From NCBI RefSeq assembly GCF_021732705.1, contig NZ_JAKFUM010000023.1, forward strand, positions 1 through 46,789: a stretch of 46,789 bases of DNA, written 5' to 3'. The DNA is from Nevskia sp. (lineage in GTDB: Bacteria > Pseudomonadota > Gammaproteobacteria > Nevskiales > Nevskiaceae). The notes under the pieces are model-generated. The model had not been told where the DNA came from, made no database searches, and worked only from the letters and a program-made list of their open reading frames with translations. The translations under genes were made by a program, and so were the position numbers. Below are positions 8,342 through 17,848 of this stretch, one piece after another (within the stretch, counting starts at the first letter, position 1; every line of letters begins with the position of its first letter).

Positions 8342-9133
8342 ATGCGTTACTTGGTCATTGAAGATGATCCCCAGATGGGCCCGTTCATCGCACAGGGTCT
8401 GCGCGAAGCGGGACACGTGGTCGATCTGGTCAGCAACGGGCGTGACGGGCTGTTTCTGGCATCGACCGAACACTACGACGCGCTGATCATGGATCGCCTG
8501 CTGCCGCTGATGGACGGCCTCGCCGTCATCGGCGTGCTGCGCGGCACCGGCCGCCACACCCCGGTGCTGATCATTTCCGCGCTCAGCGATGTCGACGAAC
8601 GCATCCGCGGCCTGCGCGCCGGCGGCGATGATTATCTGGTCAAGCCGTTCGCGTTCCAGGAAATGCTGGCGCGCCTCGATGCCATCGTCCGCCGGGCCCA
8701 GCCGTCCCAGGCCGCGAGCACGGTGCGCCTGCGGGTGTCGGATCTGGAGATGGACGTGTCGTCGCGCCAGGTCCGCCGCGCCGGCCAGAGCATCGACCTG
8801 AAACCGCAGGAGTTCCGCCTGCTCGAATTCATGATGCGCCACGCCGGCCAGGTCGTGACCCGGACGATGATCCTCGAATCGGTCTGGGATTATCACTTCG
8901 ACCTGCAAACCAACGTCATCGACGTTCATGTCTCCCGCCTGCGCGCGAAGATCGACCGCGAGCATGCGCAGCCGCTGATCCACACGGTGCGCGGCGCCGG
9001 CTACTGCCTGCGGGAACCGAACGGCGCTTCGAGCACGACGTCGCCGGCACCGAGCAGCCTTCGCAATGACGGTCTGGCCATGATGATGCCGCTGACCCTG
9101 TCGCACCACGCGGTCAGCGGCGTCAGCGTCTGA
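8342..9133 (+). CDS. OmpR-family response regulator
   Basis: 263 residues. Receiver domain (1-115) with acidic pair Asp8/Asp9, phospho-acceptor Asp51 (LIMDRLLPLMDG), Ser79 and Lys101 (KPF). The winged-helix DNA-binding domain (about 128-228) has LKPQEFRLLEFMM and the terminal VRGAGYCL. An unusual Ser/Thr/Ala/Met-rich tail of about 35 residues follows, whereas relatives stop soon after GxGY. ATG 8342 was chosen because the receiver begins MRYLVIEDD and GGAG lies upstream. It pairs with the kinase 42 nt downstream and probably controls the divergent metal efflux operon. Confidence 0.95.
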   Translation: MRYLVIEDDPQMGPFIAQGLREAGHVVDLVSNGRDGLFLASTEHYDALIMDRLLPLMDGLAVIGVLRGTGRHTPVLIISALSDVDERIRGLRAGGDDYLVKPFAFQEMLARLDAIVRRAQPSQAASTVRLRVSDLEMDVSSRQVRRAGQSIDLKPQEFRLLEFMMRHAGQVVTRTMILESVWDYHFDLQTNVIDVHVSRLRAKIDREHAQPLIHTVRGAGYCLREPNGASSTTSPAPSSLRNDGLAMMMPLTLSHHAVSGVSV

Positions 9134-9175
9134 CCCGATCGGGAACGCGCCCGCGGCTAATCGAGGATAGGCCTG

Positions 9176-10624
9176 ATGAACCCTGCAACCTGGCTGCGCT
9201 CCCTGTCGGCGCGGCTGGTGCTGCTGAACGCCGCGCTGACGATGGCGTTCGCGATGATCATGATCCTGGTGCTGTGCTGGCTGGCGATCCGGTTCATGAG
9301 CGCCCACGTCGACGATGCCGTGCTCGACGAGATTCACGTGCTGGAGTCCGAGTTCTCGATCGACCACCTGCCGGGCGTCGTCGGGCTCATCCATGAACGG
9401 CTGGTGGCCAACCCGGAAGGCCACCAGATCTACCTGCTGGTCGACGCCGACGGCAAGAAGCTGATCGGCAACCTCGATCGCTGGCCAGCGGAAGTGCCGA
9501 ACGATCACGGCTACGTGCGGCTGGAATCGCTGGGCCCGGAACGCGACGCGCAGATGCGGATCCGCAGCCGCACGCTGTCCGACGGCACGCGTCTGATGGT
9601 CGGCTTCGACGAGCACGAGATCACGGCCGTGCGCGATTCGCTCGAGAACGCGGCCGCGGTCGGCATGCTGGCGACGATGCTGCTCGGTGGCGTCGCCGGC
9701 TATCTGACCAGCCGCGTGTCGCTGCGCCATCTGGAGACGATCAACCGGACCGCCGTGCGGATCATCGACGGCGATCTCAGCCAGCGGGTGCCGCTGCGGG
9801 GCAGCCGCGACGAGTACGACCGCCTCGGTCAGACGCTGAACGAGATGCTCGACCGCATCAACGAGCTGATGGTGGCCCTGAAATCGGCCACCGAAAGCAT
9901 CGCGCACGATCTGCGCACGCCACTGGCGCGGCTTCGGAATCAGCTGGATTCGGTCAACATCGCGACCCTCAGCGATCACGATCGGGAATCGCTGGTCGAG
10001 CAGTTGTCGGGCGAGGTCGACCGCGTGCTGTCGGTGTTCGCCTCGCTGCTGAGGCTGGCGACGATCGAATCCGGCGTGCAGCGCACGAGCTTCCGGCCGG
10101 TGCCGTTGCTGCCGCTGGTCAACGACGCCGTCGGCCTGTACGAGGCACTGGCGGCGGAGCGCGACATCGCCGTCAGCCTGAGTCAGGCCACCGTGGCGGC
10201 CGAGGCTGCCCCGGCGCCAGTCGCCGATGGCGACGCCGTCCCGGCGACGACCGGCAGCGTGCCGGCACCGCTGCCGGAACTGGAAGTCAACGGCGATCGC
10301 GGCCTGCTGTTCCAGTCGATCTGCAACCTGCTCGACAACGCCGTGAAGTTCTCGCCCGACGGTGGTCGAGTGGCGGTCAATGTCGAGACGGCCGGCGTGC
10401 TGGTGCGGATCTCGATCCGCGACGGCGGCCCGGGCGTGCCCGATGACGAGCGCGAGCGCGTGTTCGATCGTCTGGTCCGCCTCGACAGCAGCCGCAGCAC
10501 GCCGGGCTTCGGCCTGGGCCTGAGCCTGGTCCGGGCCATTGCCCGCCTGCACGGCGGCGAATGCCGGCTGCACGACGGCGCGCCGGGCACCCGCGCGGTG
10601 CTGGAACTGCCGCGGCTGGCGTGA
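9176..10624 (+). CDS. sensor histidine kinase (CusS/CzcS-like)
   Basis: 482 residues. TM1 at 13-40, periplasmic sensor about 41-157, TM2 about 158-176, HAMP to about 235. The H-box SIAHDLRTPLARL has phospho-acceptor His244. N-box NLLDNAVKFSP (384-394), G1 DGGPG (416-420) and G2 GFGLGL (444-449) are intact. Between the dimerisation domain and the N-box, residues about 338-370 form an Ala/Pro/Val-rich low-complexity insert not usual in the ATPase domain. It follows the response regulator and is presumed to sense periplasmic metal; the ligand cannot be read from the sequence. I see nothing in the 153 nt that follow. Confidence 0.93.
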   Translation: MNPATWLRSLSARLVLLNAALTMAFAMIMILVLCWLAIRFMSAHVDDAVLDEIHVLESEFSIDHLPGVVGLIHERLVANPEGHQIYLLVDADGKKLIGNLDRWPAEVPNDHGYVRLESLGPERDAQMRIRSRTLSDGTRLMVGFDEHEITAVRDSLENAAAVGMLATMLLGGVAGYLTSRVSLRHLETINRTAVRIIDGDLSQRVPLRGSRDEYDRLGQTLNEMLDRINELMVALKSATESIAHDLRTPLARLRNQLDSVNIATLSDHDRESLVEQLSGEVDRVLSVFASLLRLATIESGVQRTSFRPVPLLPLVNDAVGLYEALAAERDIAVSLSQATVAAEAAPAPVADGDAVPATTGSVPAPLPELEVNGDRGLLFQSICNLLDNAVKFSPDGGRVAVNVETAGVLVRISIRDGGPGVPDDERERVFDRLVRLDSSRSTPGFGLGLSLVRAIARLHGGECRLHDGAPGTRAVLELPRLA

Positions 10625-10777
10625 TCGCGATCACAGCGGCGCTCGCCGCCGCGCCGGGCTGCGCTTCCGTCGTCGTTGCCGATCCGGGAAGCTGACGCGA
10701 TCCGGTTCCGCTGCGACGTGCCGAGCGTCGGCCGCGCATGACGGCCCGGTTCGCCCGCCTGCCGCCGGAGCCGTGCC

Positions 10778-11776
10778 ATGCCGAAGTCGATCGATCTGCT
10801 GAAGCTCGAACAACTGCTGGAATCCGCGCCGGATTTCCCGGCCGAGGCCGGCAAGTATTTCGAACCGGTCGCCGACAGCAGCGGCCGGCCGAGCTTCCAG
10901 CTGAAATCCGGCATCACCGTCACCGGGGCCGGCACCAGCGCCGACAGCCGCTACTGGCAATACCAGTTCAAGGACATTCCGGGCGGCATCGCCGGCTGGC
11001 TGATCCGGCAGGAAGTGAAGAACCGGCTGCGCAAGTACGACCGCAAGATCGCCGTCAATCCGAACGCGACGCGCATCGTCGCCGAGGGCGATTCGTGGTT
11101 CCAGCATCCGCTGATTTGCGACTTGCTGGACTGGGTCGAGCGCGATCCCGACCTCGCCGTGCACAGCCTTGCCAGCGGCGGCGCGGAGCTTCGGCAGATG
11201 GTCGATCCGGCGGACTACGCCGTCGCCGTGAAAGCCGTGAAGCCGTCGGTGTTCCTGCTGTCGGCCGGCGGCAACGACTTCCTCGGCGACATCCGGCCGT
11301 TCCTGATTCCGTGGAAGCCGAAGCCCGGCAACCGCGACACGCTGTTCCACGCACAGGACTACATCAGCCCGGCGTTTCCGAAGCTGATCCAGCAACTGCG
11401 GGGCTGGCTCGACGAGATCATCGGCACCGTGCTGGCCACGCGCTCGGTGCAGCGCGTGATCCTGCACAGCTACGACTACGTGATCCCGAACACGCCGGAC
11501 GATGACCGCGCTGGCGCCTGGCTCGGCGCACCGATGCGCGAACTGGGCCTGACCGTCGACTACCTGCAGACCGACATCGTCGAGCGGATGGTCGATGCCT
11601 GGTGCGAGCAGATGATGGCGGTCAGTCAGGACCCGCGCTGGAAGGGGAAGGTCCGCTTCGTCGATTTCCGCGGCAGCCTGACCCGGACCTCGCAGTGGTT
11701 CGACGAGATCCATCCGAAGTCGAAACCGTTCGAGAAGCTGGCGCAGCAGCTGATCGCGGCGATCAAGGCTCCGTGA
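10778..11776 (+). CDS. SGNH/GDSL-type hydrolase
   Basis: 332 residues, no signal peptide, probably cytoplasmic. The SGNH blocks are present: GDSW (104-107, nucleophile Ser106), a Gly near 134, GGND (164-167) and DEIHP with Asp309/His312 completing the triad. The first 95 residues precede block I and have no recognised domain. Substrate unknown; the superfamily includes esterases, lipases and acetyl-hydrolases. ATG has GGAG 7 nt upstream. The stop is only 12 nt from the stop of the converging MFS gene, with no terminator hairpin visible. Confidence 0.85.
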   Translation: MPKSIDLLKLEQLLESAPDFPAEAGKYFEPVADSSGRPSFQLKSGITVTGAGTSADSRYWQYQFKDIPGGIAGWLIRQEVKNRLRKYDRKIAVNPNATRIVAEGDSWFQHPLICDLLDWVERDPDLAVHSLASGGAELRQMVDPADYAVAVKAVKPSVFLLSAGGNDFLGDIRPFLIPWKPKPGNRDTLFHAQDYISPAFPKLIQQLRGWLDEIIGTVLATRSVQRVILHSYDYVIPNTPDDDRAGAWLGAPMRELGLTVDYLQTDIVERMVDAWCEQMMAVSQDPRWKGKVRFVDFRGSLTRTSQWFDEIHPKSKPFEKLAQQLIAAIKAP

Positions 11777-11788
11777 GGCAGGGACGCC

Positions 11789-13069
11789 TCAGTTCAGGCG
11801 CACCGCGAACAGTTCCCGTGACTTGCGCCAGACGAACGCGACGATGCCGAGCGTGATCGTGCCGCCGATCAGCACCGAGCGAGTCGCGCCGAACACCGCC
11901 GCCGACGCGCCGGCCTGAAATGCGCCGAGCTCGTTCGACGAGCTGATGAAGATGCTGTTGACCGACAGCACGCGGCCGCGCAGATGATCCGGCGGCACCA
12001 TCTGCAGCACGGTGCCGCGAATCACGACGCTGATCGAGTCGAACGCGCCGCTGGCGAAAAGTGCCGCGGCACTGAGCCACAGGTTGCGCGACAGCCCGAA
12101 CGCGAGAATCGACACGCCGAAGCCGGCGACCGCGATCAGCAGGTTGCGCCACGCGTGCTTCATCGGCGGATAGCGGGTGCAGACCAGCACCGTCAGCATC
12201 GCGCCCACCGCCGGTGCCGCGCGCAGCACACCGAGCCCCTCCGCGCCGACCTTCAACACGTCTTCGGCGAACACCGGCAGGATCGCGACGACCCCGCCGA
12301 ACAGCACCGAGAACATGTCGAGCGAGATCGAATACAGGATGATCTTCGACGCGAACACGAAGCGGATGCCCTCGCCCAGACTCTGCCACAGGCTTTCCTT
12401 TTCCTCGGCGGCCGTCAGGTTCGGTGGCCGCGGGCGGATGCGCCAATACAACGCGAACTGCACCAGCAGCAGCGCGCAGACCACGATCAGCGAGTTCGAC
12501 AGCCCGACCGCGGCATACAGGAAGCCGCCGGTCACCGGCCCGAGGATCGCACCGGCCTGCCAGGCCGTGCTGCTCCAGGCCGACGAGTTGGCGTAGTGCT
12601 CGCGCGGGATCAGGAAAGCCTTCAGCGAACTGACCGCGGGAGTCAGGAAGCCACGCGCCAGCCCGAGGGCCGCCACCACGCCGTAGCAGACGCCGAGCAG
12701 CGCGGTCTGGCTGATCGTGCCGCGCACCTGCGGCTGCATCACATACCAGAGCGCCACCGAGCCGACGAAGATGAAGCTCAGCGCCCACAGCATGATCTGG
12801 CGCTTGTCGCGGCGATCGGCGACATGGCCGCCGAACAGCGCCAGCGCGATGAACGGCAGCGCTTCGGCCAGCCCCATCAGGCCGAGCACCAGCGGGTCCT
12901 TGGTGATCAGGTACAGCTCGTAGGCGATCGCGATTTCCTGAATCGTGATCGCAATCTTGAACAGGAAGCTGCCACCGAGCAGATTGCGGAACTCGGGGAA
13001 GCGGAGCGCGGCAAACGGATCGGCCTGGGTCGGCATCGCGCCATCGGGCAACGGCGTCGGGTCGCTCAT
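11789..13069 (-). CDS. MFS transporter (EntS-like)
   Basis: 426 residues with about 11-12 hydrophobic segments. The loop after TM2 carries GGHVADRRDKRQIM, the classic MFS G-x(3)-D-R-x-x-R/K motif. N-terminal DPFAALRFPEFRNLL and overall length resemble the EntS/MFS_3 group of exporters. Substrate unknown. ATG 13069 overlaps the rsmI stop by ATGA (13066-13069), so it is translationally coupled to rsmI, an uncommon pairing that may be only positional. Confidence 0.88.
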   Translation of the reverse strand: MSDPTPLPDGAMPTQADPFAALRFPEFRNLLGGSFLFKIAITIQEIAIAYELYLITKDPLVLGLMGLAEALPFIALALFGGHVADRRDKRQIMLWALSFIFVGSVALWYVMQPQVRGTISQTALLGVCYGVVAALGLARGFLTPAVSSLKAFLIPREHYANSSAWSSTAWQAGAILGPVTGGFLYAAVGLSNSLIVVCALLLVQFALYWRIRPRPPNLTAAEEKESLWQSLGEGIRFVFASKIILYSISLDMFSVLFGGVVAILPVFAEDVLKVGAEGLGVLRAAPAVGAMLTVLVCTRYPPMKHAWRNLLIAVAGFGVSILAFGLSRNLWLSAAALFASGAFDSISVVIRGTVLQMVPPDHLRGRVLSVNSIFISSSNELGAFQAGASAAVFGATRSVLIGGTITLGIVAFVWRKSRELFAVRLN

Positions 13070-13986
13070 CGTCCGTCGGTCTCCTTCCCGTCGCCGCCCG
13101 CGCCCTCGGCCTCGCCCTCATCCTCGCTGGCCAGCTTCATCGCCAGCGCATACAAGGGCTTGCGCGGCGCGCCGGTGATCTCGGCCGCGAGCCGGGCCGC
13201 GCGCGACGGCGGCAGCTCGGCCAGCAGCAGGCGCAGGACGCGCTCGGCGGCGGCGTCATCGGCGGCATCCGGCACGCCTTCCACCACCAGCACGAACTCG
13301 CCGCGACCGCGGTTCGGGTCTTCGCGCTGCCAGTCGCGCAGCGCGCCGGCCGTCAGCGTGATGCTCTGCTCGAAACGCTTCGACAGCTCGCGCGCGAGAC
13401 AGACCCGACGCTCGGGGCCGAGCACGGCGACGAGATCGTCGAGACTGTCCTCGATCCGGTGGGTCGACTCGTAGAAGATCGCCGTGCGCGGCTCGTGCCG
13501 AAGCTGCTCGAATGCGGCCCGCCGCGCCACCGACTTCGCCGGCAGGAAACCGGCGAACACGAAGCGATCGGTCGCCAGCCCCGACACCGACAGCGCCGCG
13601 ATCGCCGCGCACGGCCCCGGCACGGTGTAGACCGGCACCTCCGCCGCTCGCGCGGCACGGACCAGTGCGTAGCCGGGATCGGAAATCAGCGGCGTCCCGG
13701 CGTCGGACACCAGCGCCAGCGAGCCGCCGGCCGCCAGATCGCGGATCAGGCCATCGGCAACCCGGGCTTCGTTGTGATCGTGCAGCGCCACGAGACCGCC
13801 TTCCGGCGTCCGGATGCCGAAGTGCGACAGCAGGTTCGCGGTGGTGCGCGTGTCTTCGGCGGCAATGCGGTCGACCTGCCCGAGCACGGCCATTGCCCGC
13901 GGCGACAGGTCGCCGAGATTGCCGATCGGGGTCGCGACGACGTACAGCGCGCCGGGCTTCACCTCGCCTTCGACGGAGGCACTCAC
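13066..13986 (-). CDS. rsmI: 16S rRNA (cytidine-1402-2'-O)-methyltransferase RsmI
   Basis: About 306 residues. Tetrapyrrole-methylase fold with LYVVATPIGNLGDLSPRA near the start, AAEDTR, DAGTPLISDPG, VPGPCAAIAALS and FYESTHR, all RsmI signatures. It 2'-O-methylates C1402 in the decoding centre using S-adenosylmethionine. Start uncertain: the frame is open to an ATG at 14040, but that leaves only 10 nt to the divergent lpoA start. GTG 13986 gives the N-terminal length seen in E. coli RsmI (12 residues before LYVV); GTG 13962 is also possible. Divergent to lpoA, as in enterobacteria. The C-terminal tail is Asp/Glu/Gly-rich. Confidence 0.93.
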   Translation of the reverse strand: MSASVEGEVKPGALYVVATPIGNLGDLSPRAMAVLGQVDRIAAEDTRTTANLLSHFGIRTPEGGLVALHDHNEARVADGLIRDLAAGGSLALVSDAGTPLISDPGYALVRAARAAEVPVYTVPGPCAAIAALSVSGLATDRFVFAGFLPAKSVARRAAFEQLRHEPRTAIFYESTHRIEDSLDDLVAVLGPERRVCLARELSKRFEQSITLTAGALRDWQREDPNRGRGEFVLVVEGVPDAADDAAAERVLRLLLAELPPSRAARLAAEITGAPRKPLYALAMKLASEDEGEAEGAGGDGKETDGR

Positions 13987-14050
13987 GAGACGGTCAACAA
14001 GGGGACGGCGGACGGGTCGGCGGCAAAAAGGCCATGTCATACTTTAACGG

Positions 14051-16069
14051 ATGAAACACAACCCATTCGCCAGTGCCATGGAAGGTGCGCGGCTGTTCAC
14101 GGCGGTCGGCAGCGTCGCGCTGCTGGCTCTTTCGGCCTGCACGACCAGCATCGGCGTTGCCGAGCGCTATGCCGGAGGCGTTTCGCCGCTGTCGGACGCT
14201 TCCGCCGCGCCACCACCGCCGCCGGCCGCGACCTACACCATCGGCGGTGCCGCCAGCGTGCCGGAAGCCGAAGCGCTGCTGGCGCGCGGCGACGCCCCCG
14301 GCGCCGTTCGGCTCTATCAGGCGGCAGCCGCGGCCGAGCAGAAGCCGGCGACTGCAGCCGAATTCCGCCTGCGCGCGGCCGAAGCCGCCAATCTCGCCAG
14401 CGATCCGGTGCTGGCCGACCAGCTGCTCGACCAGATTCCGGCGAGCCCGCTCGATGCCCGTCAGCAGGCGCGCTACCGCCTGCTGCGGGCGCAGACCGCG
14501 CTGTCGCGCAACGACGCCACGCGCGTGCTGAACCTGCTGCCGAGCGGCGATCCCGGTGGCGACCCGGTGCTGGCCGAACGCCAGCTGCAGCTTCGCGCGC
14601 AGGCCCAGTTCCGCAGCAATGACGCGGTAGGCGGCACCCAGAGCCTGGTGCTGCGCGAGCGCTATCTGAACGGCATCGTCGCACTGAGCGGCAACCGCGA
14701 GCTGCTGTGGAAGCAGCTTCAGGGCGCCACGCTCGATGGCGCCACGCTGAGCCGCGGGCAGGGTGCCGGCGCGGTGACGAAGGGCTGGATCGAACTGGCG
14801 CAGCTCGCGCGCCGCGGTGCGGCACTCGGCGATTTCGAAGCCTGGCGCCAGCGCTATCCGCGCCATCCGGGCGAGGAGCAGCTGGCGACGCTGTTCATCG
14901 CGCAGGCGCCGCTGCCGAACCTGCCGCCGGTGGCCGGTGCGGCACCTGCCGCCGCGAGCGCGCCGTCAGCGCCATCGGCAGCGGCCGTGATCGGCGGCCC
15001 GGTCGGTGTCGCCCCGACCGCACGCAGCGCCGATGTCGCCCTGCTGCTGCCGCAGACCGGGGCGCTGGCAGCGCTGGCCAGCGCGCTCGGCGCCGGCTAT
15101 GCGGCGACGGCCGGTCAGCCCGCGAAGATCTACGAGCCGGCGGCATTCGGGCAGGCGGTCAACGACGGCGCGGGGGTCATCGTCGGCCCGCTGCTGAAGG
15201 AAGAACTGGTGGCGCTGACCCAGGGCGTGGCGTCGATGCCGGTGCCGGTGCTGGCGCTGAACTACCTCGATGCCAACCGGGTGGCGCCGCCCGGGCTGTT
15301 CCAGTTCGGGCTGGCACCGGAGGACGAAGCCCGCGCCGCGGCTGACGACGCTTTTGCCCGCGGCTTCCAGCGGGCGCTGACCATGACGCCGGCCAGCGAC
15401 TGGGGCAATCGCGTGCAGGCCGCGTTCGAGACGCGGCTGCGCGAACTCGGCGGCAAGGTGGTCGAGGCCGGGCGCTATTCCGGCGAACCGTCCAACTGGT
15501 CCGATCCGGTGCGCAAGCTGCTGCGCTACGTGCCGATCGACAACAAGCAGAAGGCCGCCGAAGCGCGCGCCAAGGCCGGGCCGGACATCGATCCGCAGCG
15601 CCGCAACGATTTCGATTTCGTATTCCTGGCCGGTCGTGCCAGTCAGGCCCGCGTGCTGTGGCCGCTGTTCCGCTACTACCACGCCGATCGCACGCCGGTG
15701 TACGCGACCAGCGCCGTCAATGAAGGCCGTGGCGATGGCGACCTCGCCGGCATCCGCTTCTGCGATGCGCCGTGGCTGCTTGATGCCAGCGGCGCGCAGA
15801 CCGCGCTGCACGACGCCGCGCTGAGCGGTCGCAACCTCGACGCCGCCCGCTTCTACGCGTTCGGTGCCGATGCTCACCTGCTGGCCAGCCGCATCGCCGG
15901 CAACGCACTGCGCCCGGGCGACGTCGTCGACGGCGCGACCGGCGCCCTGCAGGTCGACCCGAACGGCGCGATCCACCGCAAGCTGGTCTGCGCACGGATC
16001 ACCAACGGCGGCGATCCGTTCCCGCTGCCGCCGGTGGCCAGCGAAGCCGTCGCACCCGCCACGCCATGA
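14051..16069 (+). CDS. lpoA: LpoA-like outer-membrane lipoprotein activator of PBP1a
   Basis: 672 residues. Lipoprotein signal with lipobox LSAC (Cys30). An N-terminal helical TPR-like domain (about 55-270) is followed by a Pro/Ala linker and a C-terminal periplasmic-binding-protein-like domain (VALLLPQTGALAALA, VIVGPLLKEEL, YATSAVNEG). This is the LpoA/YraM architecture; LpoA stimulates peptidoglycan synthase PBP1a from the outer membrane. Divergent to rsmI and overlapping yraN, the conserved gammaproteobacterial order. The ribosome site before ATG 14051 is weak; ATG 14078 would shorten the n-region. Confidence 0.92.
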   Translation: MKHNPFASAMEGARLFTAVGSVALLALSACTTSIGVAERYAGGVSPLSDASAAPPPPPAATYTIGGAASVPEAEALLARGDAPGAVRLYQAAAAAEQKPATAAEFRLRAAEAANLASDPVLADQLLDQIPASPLDARQQARYRLLRAQTALSRNDATRVLNLLPSGDPGGDPVLAERQLQLRAQAQFRSNDAVGGTQSLVLRERYLNGIVALSGNRELLWKQLQGATLDGATLSRGQGAGAVTKGWIELAQLARRGAALGDFEAWRQRYPRHPGEEQLATLFIAQAPLPNLPPVAGAAPAAASAPSAPSAAAVIGGPVGVAPTARSADVALLLPQTGALAALASALGAGYAATAGQPAKIYEPAAFGQAVNDGAGVIVGPLLKEELVALTQGVASMPVPVLALNYLDANRVAPPGLFQFGLAPEDEARAAADDAFARGFQRALTMTPASDWGNRVQAAFETRLRELGGKVVEAGRYSGEPSNWSDPVRKLLRYVPIDNKQKAAEARAKAGPDIDPQRRNDFDFVFLAGRASQARVLWPLFRYYHADRTPVYATSAVNEGRGDGDLAGIRFCDAPWLLDASGAQTALHDAALSGRNLDAARFYAFGADAHLLASRIAGNALRPGDVVDGATGALQVDPNGAIHRKLVCARITNGGDPFPLPPVASEAVAPATP

Positions 16070-16416
16070 GCTGGCTGCGCGGCGCGAACGCGGAATCCCG
16101 CGCGCTGCGTCACCTCGAAGCGCGCGGGCTGGAACTGGTCAACCGCAACTGGCGCTGCAAGGGCGGCGAGCTGGATCTGGTGATGCGCGACGGCGACACG
16201 CTCGCGATCATCGAAGTGCGCAGCCGCAGTCGCGCCGATTTCGGCAGCGCGCTGGAATCGGTCGATGCCCGCAAGCAGGGCCGGCTGATCCATGCGGCGC
16301 AGCTGTTCCTGGCCTCGCACCGCGAACATGCCCACCGCGAAGTGCGTTTCGATGTCGTCGCCCTCGACGGCAACGAGCTGCAATGGCTCAAGGCCGCGTT
16401 CGATGCCGGCGGCTGA
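16066..16416 (+). CDS. yraN: YraN family (UPF0102) putative endonuclease
   Basis: 116 residues. Restriction-endonuclease-like core with GGELDLVMRDGDTLAIIEVRSR, giving the Glu/Asp...Glu-x-Arg active-site pattern of UPF0102, and the conserved ARKQGRLIHAA. Function not established in this family; Holliday-junction-type nuclease activity is only suggested by fold. Starts in an ATGA overlap with lpoA (16066-16069). The next gene begins 14 nt before its stop. Confidence 0.92.
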   Translation: MSWLRGANAESRALRHLEARGLELVNRNWRCKGGELDLVMRDGDTLAIIEVRSRSRADFGSALESVDARKQGRLIHAAQLFLASHREHAHREVRFDVVALDGNELQWLKAAFDAGG

Positions 16417-17848
16417 GCGCCCGCCGGCTTCGCCGGAGCTGCCGCCCGCCGTCGCGCGCCGGCTGGCGGACGTGCTGCCGCCGGATCGCCTGCTGCTCGA
16501 TCCGGCCGATCGCCTTGCCTACGGCTACGACAACAGCCGCCGAGTCGCGATGCCGCAGGCCGTGGTGCTTGCGCAGTCGGTCACCGAGGTGCAGGCCGTC
16601 GTCGATGCCTGTCGCGACGCACGGCTGCCGCTGATCGCCCGCGGGCGCGGCACCAACACCACCGGCGCCACGGTGCCGATCCACGGCGGCGTGGTGCTGT
16701 CGATGGAACGCATGAACCGCATCCTGCGCGTCTCGCCCGGAGACCGGCTGCTGGAATGCGAGGCCGGCGCACTCAATGGCGAGGTTCAGGCGGCGGCCGC
16801 GAAACACGGACTGTTCTGGGCGCCGGACCCGACCAGCGCGGTCTACTCGACCGTTGGCGGCAACCTGGCATGCGGTGCCGGCGGACCGCGCGCGGTCAAG
16901 TACGGCACCGCGCGCGACAACGTGCTGGGCCTGCGCGCCATTGCCGGCACCGGCGCGCGGCTTACGACCGGCTGCTACACGACCAAGGGCGTCGTCGGCT
17001 ACGACCTGACGCGGCTGTTGATCGGTTCCGAAGGCACGCTCGCGCTGATCACGCAGGCGGCGCTGAAGTTGCTGCCGAAGCCGGAAACCACGCGGATGTT
17101 GCGCGCTGCGTATCGCGATGTCGAAGCCGCCGCCGCCGCCGTCGCGCGGCTGATGGCGCAGCCGGAAACGCCGAGCGCCCTCGAGTTTCTCGATGGCGAT
17201 GCCGTGCAGCTGGCGCAGGCGCACCGCGACTGCGGCCTGCCGGCGGCGTGCGGCGCGCTGCTGCTGATCGAATGCGATGGCAGCCATGCGGCCATCGAGC
17301 AGGTCGTCGCCGCCGTGAGTGCTGCGGCGGCCGGGGATGGCCTGATCGACCTGCAGGCCGCCCGCAACGCCGCGGAAGCCGAGAACCTGTGGGCGGCGCG
17401 CAAGGCGCTGTCGCCGGCGCTGCGCTCGCTCGCGCCGAAGAAGGTCAATGAGGATGTCGCCGTGCCGGTGTCGCGGCTGCCGGAGCTGATCCGCGGCGTC
17501 GGCGCGCTGTCGCGGCGCCACGGCATCCGCATCGTCTGCTTCGGGCACGCCGGCAACGGCAACATCCACGTCAACCTGCTGGCCGATCCGGACGATCCGG
17601 CGCAGATGGTCGCGATCGAAGCCTGCCTGCACGAGGTCTTCCGGCTGGTGCTGAGCCTGGAAGGCACGCTGTCCGGCGAGCATGGCGTCGGCATCGACAA
17701 GCGCGACTTTGTCGCCTGGGAAATCGATGCGCCGACGCTGTCGATGATGCACGCGGTCAAGCGAGCCTTCGATCCGGCCGGCATCCTGAACCCGGGCAAG
17801 GCGCTTCCAGCAGACCCGTCCTCCACCCCGCCGAACCCTGAGCCATGA
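16403..17848 (+). CDS. FAD-linked oxidase (GlcD / D-lactate dehydrogenase family)
   Basis: 481 residues. N-terminal FAD_binding_4 domain with the pyrophosphate-binding ARGRGTNTTGATVP (about 79-92) and STVGGNLACGAGGPRAVKYG. The C-terminal FAD-oxidase domain has FGHAGNGNIHVN and LSGEHGVGIDK, which carry the substrate-side His residues. The family oxidises 2-hydroxy acids (glycolate, D-lactate, D-2-hydroxyglutarate); the substrate cannot be assigned. ATG 16403 lies within the end of yraN in another frame; the frame further upstream is antisense-like and lacks domain sequence. Overlaps the MOSC gene by ATGA. No GlcE/GlcF partner is adjacent. Confidence 0.92.
   Translation: MPAAERPPASPELPPAVARRLADVLPPDRLLLDPADRLAYGYDNSRRVAMPQAVVLAQSVTEVQAVVDACRDARLPLIARGRGTNTTGATVPIHGGVVLSMERMNRILRVSPGDRLLECEAGALNGEVQAAAAKHGLFWAPDPTSAVYSTVGGNLACGAGGPRAVKYGTARDNVLGLRAIAGTGARLTTGCYTTKGVVGYDLTRLLIGSEGTLALITQAALKLLPKPETTRMLRAAYRDVEAAAAAVARLMAQPETPSALEFLDGDAVQLAQAHRDCGLPAACGALLLIECDGSHAAIEQVVAAVSAAAAGDGLIDLQAARNAAEAENLWAARKALSPALRSLAPKKVNEDVAVPVSRLPELIRGVGALSRRHGIRIVCFGHAGNGNIHVNLLADPDDPAQMVAIEACLHEVFRLVLSLEGTLSGEHGVGIDKRDFVAWEIDAPTLSMMHAVKRAFDPAGILNPGKALPADPSSTPPNPEP

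Noticed and set aside
8294-10573. Open frame of 759 codons on the minus strand opposite the two-component genes
   Set aside because: His/Gln/Arg/Asp-rich composition without motifs, while the plus strand carries complete receiver, winged-helix and kinase motifs.
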